Assembly (NCBI RefSeq): GCF_900106955.1
Contig: NZ_FNNI01000001.1
Location: 558,001 to 622,000, forward strand
DNA from: Aidingimonas halophila
GTDB taxonomy: Bacteria; Pseudomonadota; Gammaproteobacteria; Pseudomonadales; Halomonadaceae
Direction: 5' to 3'
DNA length: 64,000 nucleotides
Made by a program: the position numbers and the translations under genes. Below the pieces are notes generated by a model. The model had not been told where the DNA came from. It saw only the letters and a program-made list of their open reading frames with translations, and searched no databases. Of the stretch, positions 17,833-27,039 are shown piece after piece. Numbering within the stretch: the stretch's first letter is position 1; every line of letters begins with the position of its first letter.

Positions 17833-20430
17833 TCATGATGCCGTTGCGGGTTCGCCGCTGGCATCCCGTCGGCGAAGCTGCAAGAGTACGATACCTCCAA
17901 AGACCAGAAATGCCGGAATCCACATCAGCTCCTTGGGCCAGGTATCCACAGGAGCCTGTACCTGCATGATCTCCTGGTCGAAATCGAAGCCAAGATCTTC
18001 GGCTTCACTACCATACTGGATCATATCCACGATCGTACGACCGTCCTCGTTCAACAGCTCCAATCCCAGATTTTCAAGCCGTTCTTCACCGGTATCGCCC
18101 TCGGGAACCGGGACCAGTAGATACGTCTCCATCGGTGCGCCAAAATCATCCTCACCGGCAATTCTGACGCGCAGATTGCTGTCTTCGTCGACCTGTTCCA
18201 GCGCTTCGACGAACTCGCTCCCCGGCATCGTTTCATAGGGGTCATGAATTCTGTCCATCCAGAACCCCGGCCGGAACAGCGTAAAAGCAACCAACAACAG
18301 CAACAGGCTTTCGTACCAACGGTTGCGTGCCAGAAAGAACCCCTGTGTGGCAGCTGCAAAAATCAACATCGCAATGGTCGCGATTATGAAGACCAGCACG
18401 CCTTCGAAGAGCGACACATCGATCAGCAACAGGTCATTGTTGAAGATGAACAGGAAGGGCAGTGCTGCCGTACGCAGACTGTAGTAGAACGCCTGGAACC
18501 CCGTGCGCAAGGGCTCTCCTCCAGATACGGCCGCGGCCGCAAACGAGGCAAGGCCCACCGGTGGAGTGACATCCGCCATGATGCCGAAATAGAACACGAA
18601 CAAGTGAACGGCGATCAATGGTACCAGCAAACCGTTCTGCTCACCGAGCTGGACGACGACAGGGGCCAGCAGTGCCGAGACCACGATGTAGTTGGCCGTG
18701 GTCGGCAACCCCATGCCCAGGATCAGGCTCAGCACCGCAGTAAACAGCAGGATCAACAACAGATTGCCCATGGCCAGGGTTTCGACCACATCCGCCAGTA
18801 CGAGCCCGACGCCGGTCTGGGAGACTGCGCCGACGATGATCCCCGCTGTCGCCGTTGCAATACCGATACCGATCATGTTGCGGGCGCCGGTTACCAGGCC
18901 GTTCCAGAGATCCAGCAGCCCCTCCTTGATATCCTCTGCCGGTCGGCTACGGTTCCGAAACAAGGCGGTAACAGGCCGCTGAGTGACAATAATGAAGATC
19001 ATGAAGACCGTCGCCCAGAATGCCGACAGCCCCGGTGACAACCGCTCGACCATCAAACACCATACCAGCACCACGACAGGCAGGATGTAATGCAGTCCAA
19101 CCATCACCGTGGGCTTTGTCTGTGGAAGCGATACCACTTCCGAGTCTGGATCGTCCATTTCAAGTTCGGGGTAGCCAGCCCCCAACTTGAGCAACGCAAT
19201 ATAGACGGCCAGCAACAGTATCCCCACTACCACGACGGCAGCATCCCCAAGGACCGGTTTCAGCCAACCGAGGCCATAATAGACGGCGAAGGATAATCCC
19301 ATCAGCATCAACAGTCCGGCCAGGAAGCCAACGACTTTTCTGACCAGGGGCTTGGGAGGATTGCTCGTGGGCAACCCTCGCATGCCAGCTTTCATGGCCT
19401 CAAGATGAACGATATAGATGAGTGCAATGTACGAAATCAGCGCGGGGAGAAAGGCGTGTTTGATGACCTCGATATAGGGAATACCAATGTATTCCACCAT
19501 CAGGAAAGCAGCTGCCCCCATGACCGGTGGCATGATCTGACCATTTACCGAGGAAGCCACTTCCACCGCTCCGGCCTTTTCCGCCGTAAACCCCACACGT
19601 TTCATCATCGGTATCGTAAAGGTTCCGGTGGTCACGACATTGGCAATGGACGATCCAGAAATCACCCCGGTCATGCCCGAAGCGACAACGGCGGCCTTGG
19701 CAGGCCCCCCCTTGTAATGTCCCAATAGCGAGAAAGCCACCTTGATGAAATAATTGCCTGCGCCCGCTTTGTCCAGCAAGGCGCCGAACAGCACGAACAG
19801 GAACACGAAGCTGGTCGAGACTCCCAGTGCGATTCCGAATACCCCCTGTGTGGTCAGCCACTGGTGGTTGATCAATCCCGAGAAACTGACACCGCCATGC
19901 GCCAGGATGCCTGGCATGTAGGGGCCCGCCAACGAATATACGATGAAGATTGACGCGATAATCATCAAAGGCGGTCCCAAGGCACGTCGTGTTGCTTCAA
20001 GCAATAACAACATGCCCATCACCCCGATAACGACATCTATGGTGATCGGTGCACCCGGGCGTTCCGCCAATTGAGAGTAAAACAGGCAAATGTAGGCAGC
20101 GCAGAACGAAGCCATCAGTGCCAGAATCCAGTCCTGAACGGGGATGTGGTCTCTGGGCGAGCGTTTCAAAGCCGGATAGGCCGTATAGGCAAGGAATAAC
20201 GCGAACGCCAGATGAATGGAGCGTGCCTCAGTAGCATTGAATGACCCGAACCCGGTCACGAAAGGCAGTGGAGAAGCAATCCACAATTGAAACAGTGACC
20301 AAGCTGCCGCTACACCTATCAATATCTTGCCTGGTGTTCCCAACGGTTTACGCGCCCCGCTGTCCGTCGACGCCACCAGTTCTTCGAGTTCTTCGTCCGA
20401 TGCCGGAGATGTCTTCTTGTCATCAGCCAT
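17833..20430 (-). CDS. TRAP transporter fused permease (4TM/12TM), TAXI type
   Basis: An 865-residue integral membrane protein in which the small (DctQ-like) and large (DctM-like) TRAP subunits are fused, as is usual for TAXI-TRAP systems. The large-subunit signature is visible in TGVISGSSIANVVTTGTF and GMGLPTTANYIV. The C terminus carries a soluble DUF3394-type region (from about residue 745, with EDDFGAPMETYLLVPV and LNEDGRTIVDMIQYG) and a last membrane helix. It imports a solute, probably with Na+, together with the binding protein encoded upstream. The substrate is unknown; TAXI systems commonly handle glutamate, 2-oxoglutarate or related acids. ATG at 20430 has AGGG upstream. Confidence 0.92.
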   Translation of the reverse strand: MADDKKTSPASDEELEELVASTDSGARKPLGTPGKILIGVAAAWSLFQLWIASPLPFVTGFGSFNATEARSIHLAFALFLAYTAYPALKRSPRDHIPVQDWILALMASFCAAYICLFYSQLAERPGAPITIDVVIGVMGMLLLLEATRRALGPPLMIIASIFIVYSLAGPYMPGILAHGGVSFSGLINHQWLTTQGVFGIALGVSTSFVFLFVLFGALLDKAGAGNYFIKVAFSLLGHYKGGPAKAAVVASGMTGVISGSSIANVVTTGTFTIPMMKRVGFTAEKAGAVEVASSVNGQIMPPVMGAAAFLMVEYIGIPYIEVIKHAFLPALISYIALIYIVHLEAMKAGMRGLPTSNPPKPLVRKVVGFLAGLLMLMGLSFAVYYGLGWLKPVLGDAAVVVVGILLLAVYIALLKLGAGYPELEMDDPDSEVVSLPQTKPTVMVGLHYILPVVVLVWCLMVERLSPGLSAFWATVFMIFIIVTQRPVTALFRNRSRPAEDIKEGLLDLWNGLVTGARNMIGIGIATATAGIIVGAVSQTGVGLVLADVVETLAMGNLLLILLFTAVLSLILGMGLPTTANYIVVSALLAPVVVQLGEQNGLLVPLIAVHLFVFYFGIMADVTPPVGLASFAAAAVSGGEPLRTGFQAFYYSLRTAALPFLFIFNNDLLLIDVSLFEGVLVFIIATIAMLIFAAATQGFFLARNRWYESLLLLLVAFTLFRPGFWMDRIHDPYETMPGSEFVEALEQVDEDSNLRVRIAGEDDFGAPMETYLLVPVPEGDTGEERLENLGLELLNEDGRTIVDMIQYGSEAEDLGFDFDQEIMQVQAPVDTWPKELMWIPAFLVFGGIVLLQLRRRDASGEPATAS

Positions 20431-20549
20431 GGGATGCCCTGCTACAGTCAGCCAACTTGTTGGAATATCAAGAAATTCGCTCGTGCACGCTACCTGCTCA
20501 TGTCCACATTATTCTCCATACCCGTAATGTAACGGGTACCCAAAACCGA

Positions 20550-20578
20550 ATGCGCGGCCCAAGGGAAGGGCCGCGCAT
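20550..20578 (-). terminator. Intercistronic hairpin between TAXI binding protein and permease
   Basis: ATGCGCGGCCC and GGGCCGCGCAT form an 11-bp stem around a 7-base loop, about 40 bases after the binding-protein stop. On the minus strand it is followed by TCGGTTTTGG. It probably acts as a partial terminator or RNA stabiliser so that more binding protein than permease is made. Confidence 0.65.
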
Positions 20579-20617
20579 CCATTTCACATCGTATCGGTCA
20601 CTCGACAAGGCCGACGA

Positions 20618-21607
20618 TCACTCTTCATCCAGCCAGCCGCGTTCTTCATAGTAACGCTTGGCTCCCTCATGAAGCGGCGCTGACAGACCCTCGGAGATCA
20701 TTTCTTCTTCATCGAGATTCTCGAATGCCGGGTGCAGTTGCTTGAAGCGGTCGAAATTCTCGAACAATGTCTTGACAACTTCATAGACCAGGTCGTCATC
20801 CACATCGGCACTGGAAACCATGGTGGCCGACACGCCAAAGGTAGTGACATCTTCATCATTGCCTTCGTAGAGTCCGCCAGGAATGGTGGTATAAGTGTAA
20901 TATGGGTATTCATCGACCAACTCATCGATTTCCCCGCCTTCGATGGGGATCAACCGTGAATCGACAGTGGTCGTTGCTTCCTCGATGGAACCATTCGGGT
21001 GGCCAACCACATAGACCATGGCATCGATATTGTTATCGGACAGAGCGGCTGCCTGCTCCGCTGCTTCCAGCTGCTCGGCACGAGCAAACGTATCGGTATC
21101 CCAACCCATCGCATCCATGACGACTTCCATGGTATTGCGTTGTCCGGAACCGGGGTTACCGATATTGACGCGCTTGTCCACCAAGTCTTCCAGAGTCTCG
21201 ATACCGGAGTCAGCGCGTGCCAGGAGGGTCAGAGGTTCCCCATGCAACGCGAAGACGGAGCGCAGATCCTCATATGCATCATCTTCGTACTCGCCCTCTC
21301 CATTATACGCTTGGTACTGAACGTCGGATTGCGCCACCCCCATATCCAACTCACCGGATTTGATACCGTTGATATTGGCGACTGAGCCTCCAGTCGAGGG
21401 AGCATTACACCGGATGTTGTGATCATCACTGCCTCTATTGACCAGACGGCAAACCGATTGACCGACAACGTAATAAACGCCGGTCTGGCCGCCGGTACCG
21501 ATAGTGACGTAGTTTTCTTCTTCCTCTGCGATCGCCGGTGAAGCGAAAGTGGCTGCACCCAGTAGCGCCCCGGTAAAGGCGGCTGTGGTAAAGGCGTAGC
21601 GTTTCAT
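20618..21607 (-). CDS. TAXI-family TRAP solute-binding protein
   Basis: A 329-residue periplasmic binding protein. A signal peptide (MKRYAFTTAAFTGALLGAA...ASPAIA) is followed by the TAXI family opening YVTIGTGGQTGVYYVVG and the later VNIGNPGSGQRNTMEVVM. I chose the ATG at 21607, which gives a clean signal peptide and has AAGAGG upstream, rather than an upstream in-frame start. Two cysteines (SVCRLVN and IRCNAP) are close together and may form a disulfide. It binds the solute delivered to the fused permease downstream. The three genes (binding protein, permease, Usp) form one operon. Confidence 0.93.
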   Translation of the reverse strand: MKRYAFTTAAFTGALLGAATFASPAIAEEEENYVTIGTGGQTGVYYVVGQSVCRLVNRGSDDHNIRCNAPSTGGSVANINGIKSGELDMGVAQSDVQYQAYNGEGEYEDDAYEDLRSVFALHGEPLTLLARADSGIETLEDLVDKRVNIGNPGSGQRNTMEVVMDAMGWDTDTFARAEQLEAAEQAAALSDNNIDAMVYVVGHPNGSIEEATTTVDSRLIPIEGGEIDELVDEYPYYTYTTIPGGLYEGNDEDVTTFGVSATMVSSADVDDDLVYEVVKTLFENFDRFKQLHPAFENLDEEEMISEGLSAPLHEGAKRYYEERGWLDEE

Positions 21608-21989
21608 GAAGACACCTCTTTGATGTTGTTTGTCCCTTATTCCAGCACGGTTTTCCTGTTCGATCAGGACCGCAGCCGGATCACAACTCACTATTATTAC
21701 AGCTTACTTCATTCGTCATCCACTACTTTAGCGAATCCAGCAAGCACTTGCTCCCTGAGCATTCACATTTCATGTATCTATGAGCCTAGACTCAAATCAA
21801 CGTTTAGGGAGCGTTAATTCGCGTACCCCTCAACTGACTCCCATGTCATACATGTCGATGGGAGTACATCAAGGCGCGCTGATCACGTCGGCATCCAGGA
21901 TCAACGTGAGTCGATATTGTCACCCCCTCCCCGATACCACTTCCTCCTGCTAGGCTGAGATGCAACCTCAATATCCGGAGGATGCCGAG
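21608..21989. other. Divergent intergenic region, TAXI binding protein / macrodomain gene
   Basis: No gene is seen in these 382 bases. They must hold both divergent promoters. A hairpin ACTCCCAT (21836-21843) / ATGGGAGT (21857-21864) with a 13-base loop is visible, and the middle part is AT-rich. I found no operator that matches a known regulator. Confidence 0.4.
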
Positions 21990-22538
21990 ATGACAACGCC
22001 CTTCTCGATCGAATGCATTCAGGGAGATATCGCACGCCAGGATGGGTTCGACGCTGTCGTCAACGCCGCCAACGCCGAACTGCAGATCGGCGGCGGTGTC
22101 GCTGGCGCCATACACCGTACCGCAGGCCCCGGTCTTGCCGAGGAGTGCCGTCCACTTGCGCCGATTCATCCCGGACAGGCTGTCATTACCAGCGCCCATC
22201 AGCTACCCAACCGCTATGTCATTCATTGCCTGGGCCCGATATACGGGATCGATGAACCCGCCGATACACTGCTGGCCGACTGCTATCGCCATGCAATTGA
22301 GGTGGCCGAACGTCATGAGATCACGACACTCGCTTTCCCTTCATTGTCGACCGGCGCTTTTGGTTATCCCATGGCCGAGGCTGCGCGTATCGCTCTGTCG
22401 ACAGTCATGAAGGCGAGAGACAACGCCCGCCACCTCCAACACGTCCGTTTCGTCCTGTTTGACAAGAGGTCGGCCGAATTGCATCAAAAAACGCTGACCA
22501 CATTGGAAAACCACGGTACCCAAGGAACTAACCGCTAA
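21990..22538 (+). CDS. Macrodomain protein (ADP-ribose / O-acetyl-ADP-ribose hydrolase type)
   Basis: A 182-residue single macrodomain. The ADP-ribose-binding signature is clear: DAVVNAANAELQIGGGVAGAIH near the N terminus and SLSTGAFGYPM further on. Such proteins (E. coli YmdB type) remove ADP-ribose from acidic residues or deacetylate O-acetyl-ADP-ribose. The ATG at 21990 is chosen because CGGAGG lies just upstream; an in-frame ATG at 21960 has no such site. Its last 11 bases overlap the end of the convergent TRAP gene dctM. No partner ADP-ribosyltransferase is next to it. Confidence 0.88.
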   Translation: MTTPFSIECIQGDIARQDGFDAVVNAANAELQIGGGVAGAIHRTAGPGLAEECRPLAPIHPGQAVITSAHQLPNRYVIHCLGPIYGIDEPADTLLADCYRHAIEVAERHEITTLAFPSLSTGAFGYPMAEAARIALSTVMKARDNARHLQHVRFVLFDKRSAELHQKTLTTLENHGTQGTNR

Positions 22539-23829
22539 CGTTGTAACCGAGGATACGGGGCAGCCACAGAGCGATCTCGGGGAAAATGGCTACCAGCGTC
22601 AGGGCGGCAGCCATCGCAGCCACGAACACCAACGCCCATCCTATGGTTTGCTCCAGGCGAATCCGGGCGATTTCGGTCGTCACCATCAGGTTGACGGCGA
22701 CAGGTGGAGTGAACTGACCGATGGCGATATTCATTGCCATGAGTATGCCGAACCAAACGGGATTCCACTCGAAATGCTGCATGACCGGAATCAGGATCGG
22801 CATCATGATCAGATAGATGGAAATCGCATCCAACAGCATCCCGGCGGCCAGTACACCCAGCATGATGAGCACCAGCAACAGCGTACCGTTGTCCGAGAGA
22901 GCGATGATCCATTCAGCCAGATCACGAAAGGTGCCTAGAGTCGTACCAGCCCAGGCGAAGATACCTGCCAGCGCGATGATCAACATGACCACGCCTGATA
23001 TCGCCGCCGCTTCTCCCACGAGGTTCCACAATTCACGCCAATCCAGCTCCCGGGTCACGAACAGGCCAATCAGGACACCATAGGTCACCGCCGCTACTGC
23101 CGCTTCGGTCGGCGTAAAGAGGCCACTACGTAATCCGCCAAGGATCAGAACCGGGGCGAAGAGTGCCGGCAGCGCGAGTCTGAAGCTCGTACCCAAGGCC
23201 GGACGCTCGACTTCCTCGGGCGCTTCCCAGCGGTAACGACGCGATAGCCAGAAGGAGGGGACCAGCAATGCCAGACCTGCCAGCACACCAGGGAACAATC
23301 CGGCCGCGAAAAGCGCACGTAAATCGACGCCAGGCACCACAATGGAATAGAGGATCAACGCCACGGACGGCGGAATCAGTATGGCTGTCGAGGCCGATGC
23401 AGCGATCAACGTCGCCGAGAACGGCCGAGGGTAGCCAGCCTTGGTCATGCTGGGCAGCATCACCATGGCCACGGCAGCGGCATCGGCCGGACCAGAACCA
23501 CTCATGCCCCCCATGATCATGCACACCAGGACGGCAACCAGCGCCAGTCCGCCGTGGCGGGGACCGATCAGCGCCTGGGCAAACTGAACCAGTCGACTTG
23601 CCACGCCCGCCCTTTCGAAGATCAGTCCCGTCAGAATGAACAGAGGAATCGCGATCAAGGGATATTTGGCGACGCTGTTATAGGTATTGGTCCCCAGGGT
23701 GGCCAGCATATGAGGGGGCAAGCCGGCAAGAATACCAATCGCGCCCGACAACGCCAGGGAGAAGGCGACAGGAACCCCTGCAATCAATAATCCCACAAAG
23801 GCCAACAGCATCCAGAGATCAGGACTCAT
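22528..23829 (-). CDS. dctM: TRAP transporter large permease (DctM family)
   Basis: A 433-residue membrane protein with about twelve hydrophobic segments, of normal length for DctM. Family motifs include GAIGILAGLP, MIMGGMSGSGPADAAAV and the late FTPPVAVNLMVT. It couples solute import to Na+ or H+ with DctQ and the binding protein DctP. The start overlaps the end of dctQ by 11 bases, so the two are translationally coupled. Its 3' end overlaps the macrodomain gene on the other strand by 11 bases. The gene symbol is used in the family sense; the solute is unknown. Confidence 0.92.
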   Translation of the reverse strand: MSPDLWMLLAFVGLLIAGVPVAFSLALSGAIGILAGLPPHMLATLGTNTYNSVAKYPLIAIPLFILTGLIFERAGVASRLVQFAQALIGPRHGGLALVAVLVCMIMGGMSGSGPADAAAVAMVMLPSMTKAGYPRPFSATLIAASASTAILIPPSVALILYSIVVPGVDLRALFAAGLFPGVLAGLALLVPSFWLSRRYRWEAPEEVERPALGTSFRLALPALFAPVLILGGLRSGLFTPTEAAVAAVTYGVLIGLFVTRELDWRELWNLVGEAAAISGVVMLIIALAGIFAWAGTTLGTFRDLAEWIIALSDNGTLLLVLIMLGVLAAGMLLDAISIYLIMMPILIPVMQHFEWNPVWFGILMAMNIAIGQFTPPVAVNLMVTTEIARIRLEQTIGWALVFVAAMAAALTLVAIFPEIALWLPRILGYNVSG

Positions 23830-24301
23830 CGCCGAGCTCCCTTCCCTTGAGGCGATCGACCGCCTGCTGGGTAAGTCTCAGCAACATCAACGCCGCCAGT
23901 ATCGGCAACCAGACGATATACCACCATTGAGGGAGGCCGAGACCAGGGGATCGTGACTCCCATTGGAACTCCTGCCAGGCGAGCAAACCGCCGAACCAGA
24001 CAATGAGGCCCAGTACGGTCGCTCCCGCTATCCATTGCAGTACTATCAACACACGCTTGGGGCCCCTGGGCAATGCGCGCTCCAGCAGCCCGATGCGGAT
24101 GTGTCCGTTACGGCGCAAGGCCACCGAGGCACCTGCGAACGTCAGCACTACCAGGAGAAAGACGGAAAACTCCTCGGTGAAAGCAAAAGAACCGCCGGTG
24201 ATATAACGCACCACGACATTGGCCAAGCTGATCAAGGCAATGATCACGAGTGACAAGGTCGCCAGAACGCGCTCCAGACGGGCATCAGGGGACGGTTTCA
24301 T
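23819..24301 (-). CDS. dctQ: TRAP transporter small permease (DctQ family)
   Basis: A 160-residue protein with four hydrophobic segments: LATLSLVIIALISLANVVV, SVFLLVVLTFAGASVAL, VLIVLQWIAGATVLGLIVW and WWYIVWLPILAALMLL, as expected for the four-helix TRAP subunit. RRNGHIRIGLLE is a typical family motif. An upstream TTG at 24316 is in frame, but the ATG at 24301 is preferred as the usual codon. It lies between dctP and dctM and overlaps dctM. Confidence 0.9.
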   Translation of the reverse strand: MKPSPDARLERVLATLSLVIIALISLANVVVRYITGGSFAFTEEFSVFLLVVLTFAGASVALRRNGHIRIGLLERALPRGPKRVLIVLQWIAGATVLGLIVWFGGLLAWQEFQWESRSPGLGLPQWWYIVWLPILAALMLLRLTQQAVDRLKGRELGDES

Positions 24302-24367
24302 GGATTTCTCGATCAAAGGTACCGGCCCCCACCTCCGGTATGAGGCGAGGCCGATAGCGTGGACATG

Positions 24368-25378
24368 TCAGCGGTTATCGATGGCTTCGCGAGCGCTCTC
24401 GACCAGGTCTGCGCCGATTTCCGGCGTCCAGTCGTCATATACACTGGCCGTGGCGTCAACAAAGGCGTCGCGTTGCTCCTCATCCAACTCCACGACCTCG
24501 ACACCGCGATCCTTGATGGCTTCCAGGCGTTCGCTCTCTTCCGCTCGGGTTTTCTCGATCTCCCATTCACCGGCATCGATCGCCGCTTGTCGAACCAGTT
24601 CGCGTTCCTCATCCGTCAGCTCCTGCCATACGCGCTCACTGACAGCAAAGATCAAGGGGTCGTTCATGTAATCCCAGCGGGTCAGATACATCTGCTCTGC
24701 CTGATCGATGCGCGCGACATCGAACACCGACAGCGGATTCTCCTGCCCGTCGACCGCCCCCGTCGTCAACGCGGGTTTGGCATCCGCCCAACTCATTTGG
24801 GTGGGATTGGCCCCCAATGCTTCGAAAGTATCCTGGAACAAGGGCGACCCAACCACCCGAATCTTCAGACCCTCAAGATCCTCGGGAGCATCGACCGGAC
24901 CATTCGAATTGGATAATTGGCGGAAACCATTTTCCCCCCAGGCGAGCGGCACGACACCTTTCGACTCGATAGCATCGAACACCATTTCGCCGGCCTCACC
25001 GCCAGTGACGGCATCGACTGCCTCGTAATCAGGCATCAGGAAAGGCAATGAGAAAAGGTTGAGCTCAGGCACCTGGGGTGACCAATTGATGGTCGATCCT
25101 ACCGCCATATCGATCAATCCTGAGCGCATGGCGGAAAACTCCCGGGTCTGATCCCCATTGACCAACTGCGAATCGGGATAGACCTCCAGAGTGATAGCCC
25201 CGTCGGAGCGTTCCTCCACCAGTTCCGCCCACTTCTCTGCGGCTTCTCCCCAGGGAAAAGCATCCGATAGTACCGTGGATACCGAATATTCACGTGCTTG
25301 TACACTGAAAGCCGTGCATAGCAGTGCAGCGCCAGCCAGGCAAGCAGCGCTACGGGAGAAACAATGCTTATGTTTCAT
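24368..25378 (-). CDS. dctP: TRAP solute-binding protein (DctP family)
   Basis: A 336-residue periplasmic binding protein with signal peptide (SAACLAGAALLCTAFSVQA). The DctP fold shows in FPWGEAAEKWAELVEERSDG, the ligand-arginine motif LEGLKIRVVGSPLFQDTFEALGA and the ALTTGAVDGQENP motif. The conserved Arg binds a carboxylate, so the solute is probably an organic acid. ATG at 25378 follows AAGGA. A small hairpin TACCGG/CCGGTA (24320-24340) separates it from dctQ. The dctPQM unit is complete, with no neighbouring catabolic gene to hint at its substrate. Confidence 0.92.
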   Translation of the reverse strand: MKHKHCFSRSAACLAGAALLCTAFSVQAREYSVSTVLSDAFPWGEAAEKWAELVEERSDGAITLEVYPDSQLVNGDQTREFSAMRSGLIDMAVGSTINWSPQVPELNLFSLPFLMPDYEAVDAVTGGEAGEMVFDAIESKGVVPLAWGENGFRQLSNSNGPVDAPEDLEGLKIRVVGSPLFQDTFEALGANPTQMSWADAKPALTTGAVDGQENPLSVFDVARIDQAEQMYLTRWDYMNDPLIFAVSERVWQELTDEERELVRQAAIDAGEWEIEKTRAEESERLEAIKDRGVEVVELDEEQRDAFVDATASVYDDWTPEIGADLVESAREAIDNR

Positions 25379-25546
25379 GGCGTGTCCTTGAATGCGTTCG
25401 TCCCGATCCATGATCGGTACTTATTGGTATCAATAGGGAATCCATCGATTCCCTACCGCATTGTAAACAGACGTGCGTTGAAGGGAAGGGTCACGGGAAA
25501 ACGGCCATGATGTCCCGGCTTCGCCGATCGAAGGCAACGTACTATC

Positions 25547-26248
25547 ATGCGTGCACGACCATTCACGGGACCTTGGACGCCGCCCATGGCTTCTTCTCCT
25601 CAACATCGCATTGCGCCCGGTTACCTGGCACTGCCCGACCTCGCGGCCGAGCAGTTGGAGCTCGATCAACTCTCTGCGAGACATGCGCCCCCGGCTGGTA
25701 ACTGGACTGACGTACGACGGCGGCAAGTCAGTCATGAGATCATGTTGCGACACGACAGCGAGGTTAGCCTGGCGGGCAGTGAGAACATCGATTTACCGTC
25801 CTGCTGGCCGGCATCCGCCCACATCGACGTAAGCGAGCAGATTGACTGGCTGACGACTCGTTATAGCGGCACTCGCGAAGCCCGGATTCCACTCCCCCGA
25901 AGCGCCCAACAGTTATGGGGGCAGCACAAGTACTCGATACTCGCGCGCGATCAGAATCTCTACAGACAGCTGGGACGGCAGCTCGCCGACAAGGCGATCG
26001 ACTTCTCTGAACTCGCCGACCTGTTGACATCCACACTGTTGGAACGCCCCACCTCAGGCGGAATATGCAATGCCGTACAGCATATGTGGGGATATGTGTC
26101 GCAACGCCCCGAGCATGCACGATGCTATATCGATAGTTGGTCGACCCGGGAACTGCTGCATGAAACCCAGCAGCGCGCCAGGACAACGGGCCCGTCCTAC
26201 TTATGGGAATCCACTGCATTGAGTGAACTCATGGCGTGGCTCGATTGA
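25547..26248 (+). CDS. DUF1722 (YbgA-like) protein
   Basis: A 233-residue protein. The second half (from about residue 120) matches the DUF1722/YbgA pattern: LWGQHKYSILARDQNLYRQLGRQLAD, then GGICNAVQHMWGYVSQR. The N-terminal 110 residues are Pro/Arg-rich at first and then of no known family. No DUF523 partner domain or photolyase gene is next to it, unlike many YbgA genes. ATG at 25547 with AAGG upstream; an ATG at 25586 is an alternative. Function unknown. It is divergent from dctP. Confidence 0.6.
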   Translation: MRARPFTGPWTPPMASSPQHRIAPGYLALPDLAAEQLELDQLSARHAPPAGNWTDVRRRQVSHEIMLRHDSEVSLAGSENIDLPSCWPASAHIDVSEQIDWLTTRYSGTREARIPLPRSAQQLWGQHKYSILARDQNLYRQLGRQLADKAIDFSELADLLTSTLLERPTSGGICNAVQHMWGYVSQRPEHARCYIDSWSTRELLHETQQRARTTGPSYLWESTALSELMAWLD

Positions 26249-26355
26249 ACATCGATGTCATCCCTCACAGGCGTCATGTCTCCTACCTGATCTATTCTGA
26301 TGAAAGCGCCACCAAGCTGGGCGATGCCACACTGCAGCGATATCCGACATGCAAA

Positions 26356-26403
26356 ATGACAAGCCAACTTGACATGACGAATATGACAAGCATACTTGTC
26401 ATA
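26356..26403 (+). promoter_or_regulatory. Promoter and tandem operators of the XRE regulator
   Basis: Two similar inverted repeats lie in tandem. ATGACAAG-CCAA-CTTGACAT (26356-26375) has one mismatched pair, and TATGACAAG-CATA-CTTGTCATA (26382-26403) is perfect; their centres are 27 bases apart. A -35-like TTGACA (26369-26374) and a -10-like CATACT (26391-26396), 16 bases apart, fall inside them, so a protein bound here would block RNA polymerase. The small XRE protein encoded directly downstream is the obvious candidate. Confidence 0.7.
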
Positions 26404-26621
26404 TGTTCAATCATGTTCGCGCCTTGCGCAAACGACATGGTATGACCCAAGCGGCCCTGGCCGAGGCCATGGGCGTTTCTCGTAATACCATCAATTCCAT
26501 CGAGGTCGGCCGTTACGTGCCTTCGCTGCCCCTGGCATTCAACCTGGCTCGGTTCTTCGGCAAGCCCGTCGAGGAGGTATTCGATGATCAGTATGAAGAA
26601 GGTTCCTCACCCGACCGCTGA
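26403..26621 (+). CDS. Small XRE-family (Cro/CI-type) transcriptional regulator
   Basis: A 72-residue protein that is little more than a helix-turn-helix: RALRKRHGMTQAALAEAMGVSRNTINSIEVGRYVPSLPLAFNLARFF. The PSLPLAF...EEVF pattern belongs to the common class of short XRE regulators paired with a membrane protein. The ATG at 26403 lies at the end of the operator and very close to the predicted transcription start, so the mRNA may be leaderless. Its end overlaps the next gene by 38 bases. It very likely represses its own operon. Confidence 0.88.
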   Translation: MFNHVRALRKRHGMTQAALAEAMGVSRNTINSIEVGRYVPSLPLAFNLARFFGKPVEEVFDDQYEEGSSPDR

Positions 26622-27006
26622 CAACACTCCGCACCGCCCCCTGGTGGTCCCCCTGGTCAGCGTGATGCTGGGAATCGTGATGTTCGTGGTTTCCTGGCTG
26701 GCAGCCGAAGCTCCCGAGATCGGCTTGGCAATGCTGATCATCATGCTGATCTATGCCGGTATCATGCGCTTTGGACAACGTTTCGAGTCCCTACAGTTAC
26801 TCGGCAATGATCAACCTCTCGACGAACGGCATGGGCTGATTCAACTTCGCTCGTTGGCAATCGCCTATATGGCCGTACTCACGGTCGCTTTGGGAGGTTT
26901 CTTCTGGGAAATCGCGCAAGGCGAACCGGGGGCATTCACCCTGATATGTTTTATTGGTGGCTCCACTCACATTCTTACCACCGTGATATTGCGCCGGAGG
27001 GTATAG
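26584..27006 (+). CDS. Small membrane protein paired with XRE regulator
   Basis: A 140-residue protein with about four hydrophobic segments: PLVVPLVSVMLGIVMFVVSWL, IGLAMLIIMLIYAGIM, LRSLAIAYMAVLTVALGGFFW and FTLICFIGGSTHILTTVIL. It resembles the uncharacterised membrane proteins (DUF2178-like) that often follow short XRE regulators. The start overlaps the regulator gene by 38 bases, so it is translated from the same message; an ATG three codons later is also possible. Function unknown. Confidence 0.75.
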   Translation: MISMKKVPHPTADNTPHRPLVVPLVSVMLGIVMFVVSWLAAEAPEIGLAMLIIMLIYAGIMRFGQRFESLQLLGNDQPLDERHGLIQLRSLAIAYMAVLTVALGGFFWEIAQGEPGAFTLICFIGGSTHILTTVILRRRV

Positions 27007-27039
27007 ATCAGCCGCGCCTTGTCATATGCTCGGCAAGAT

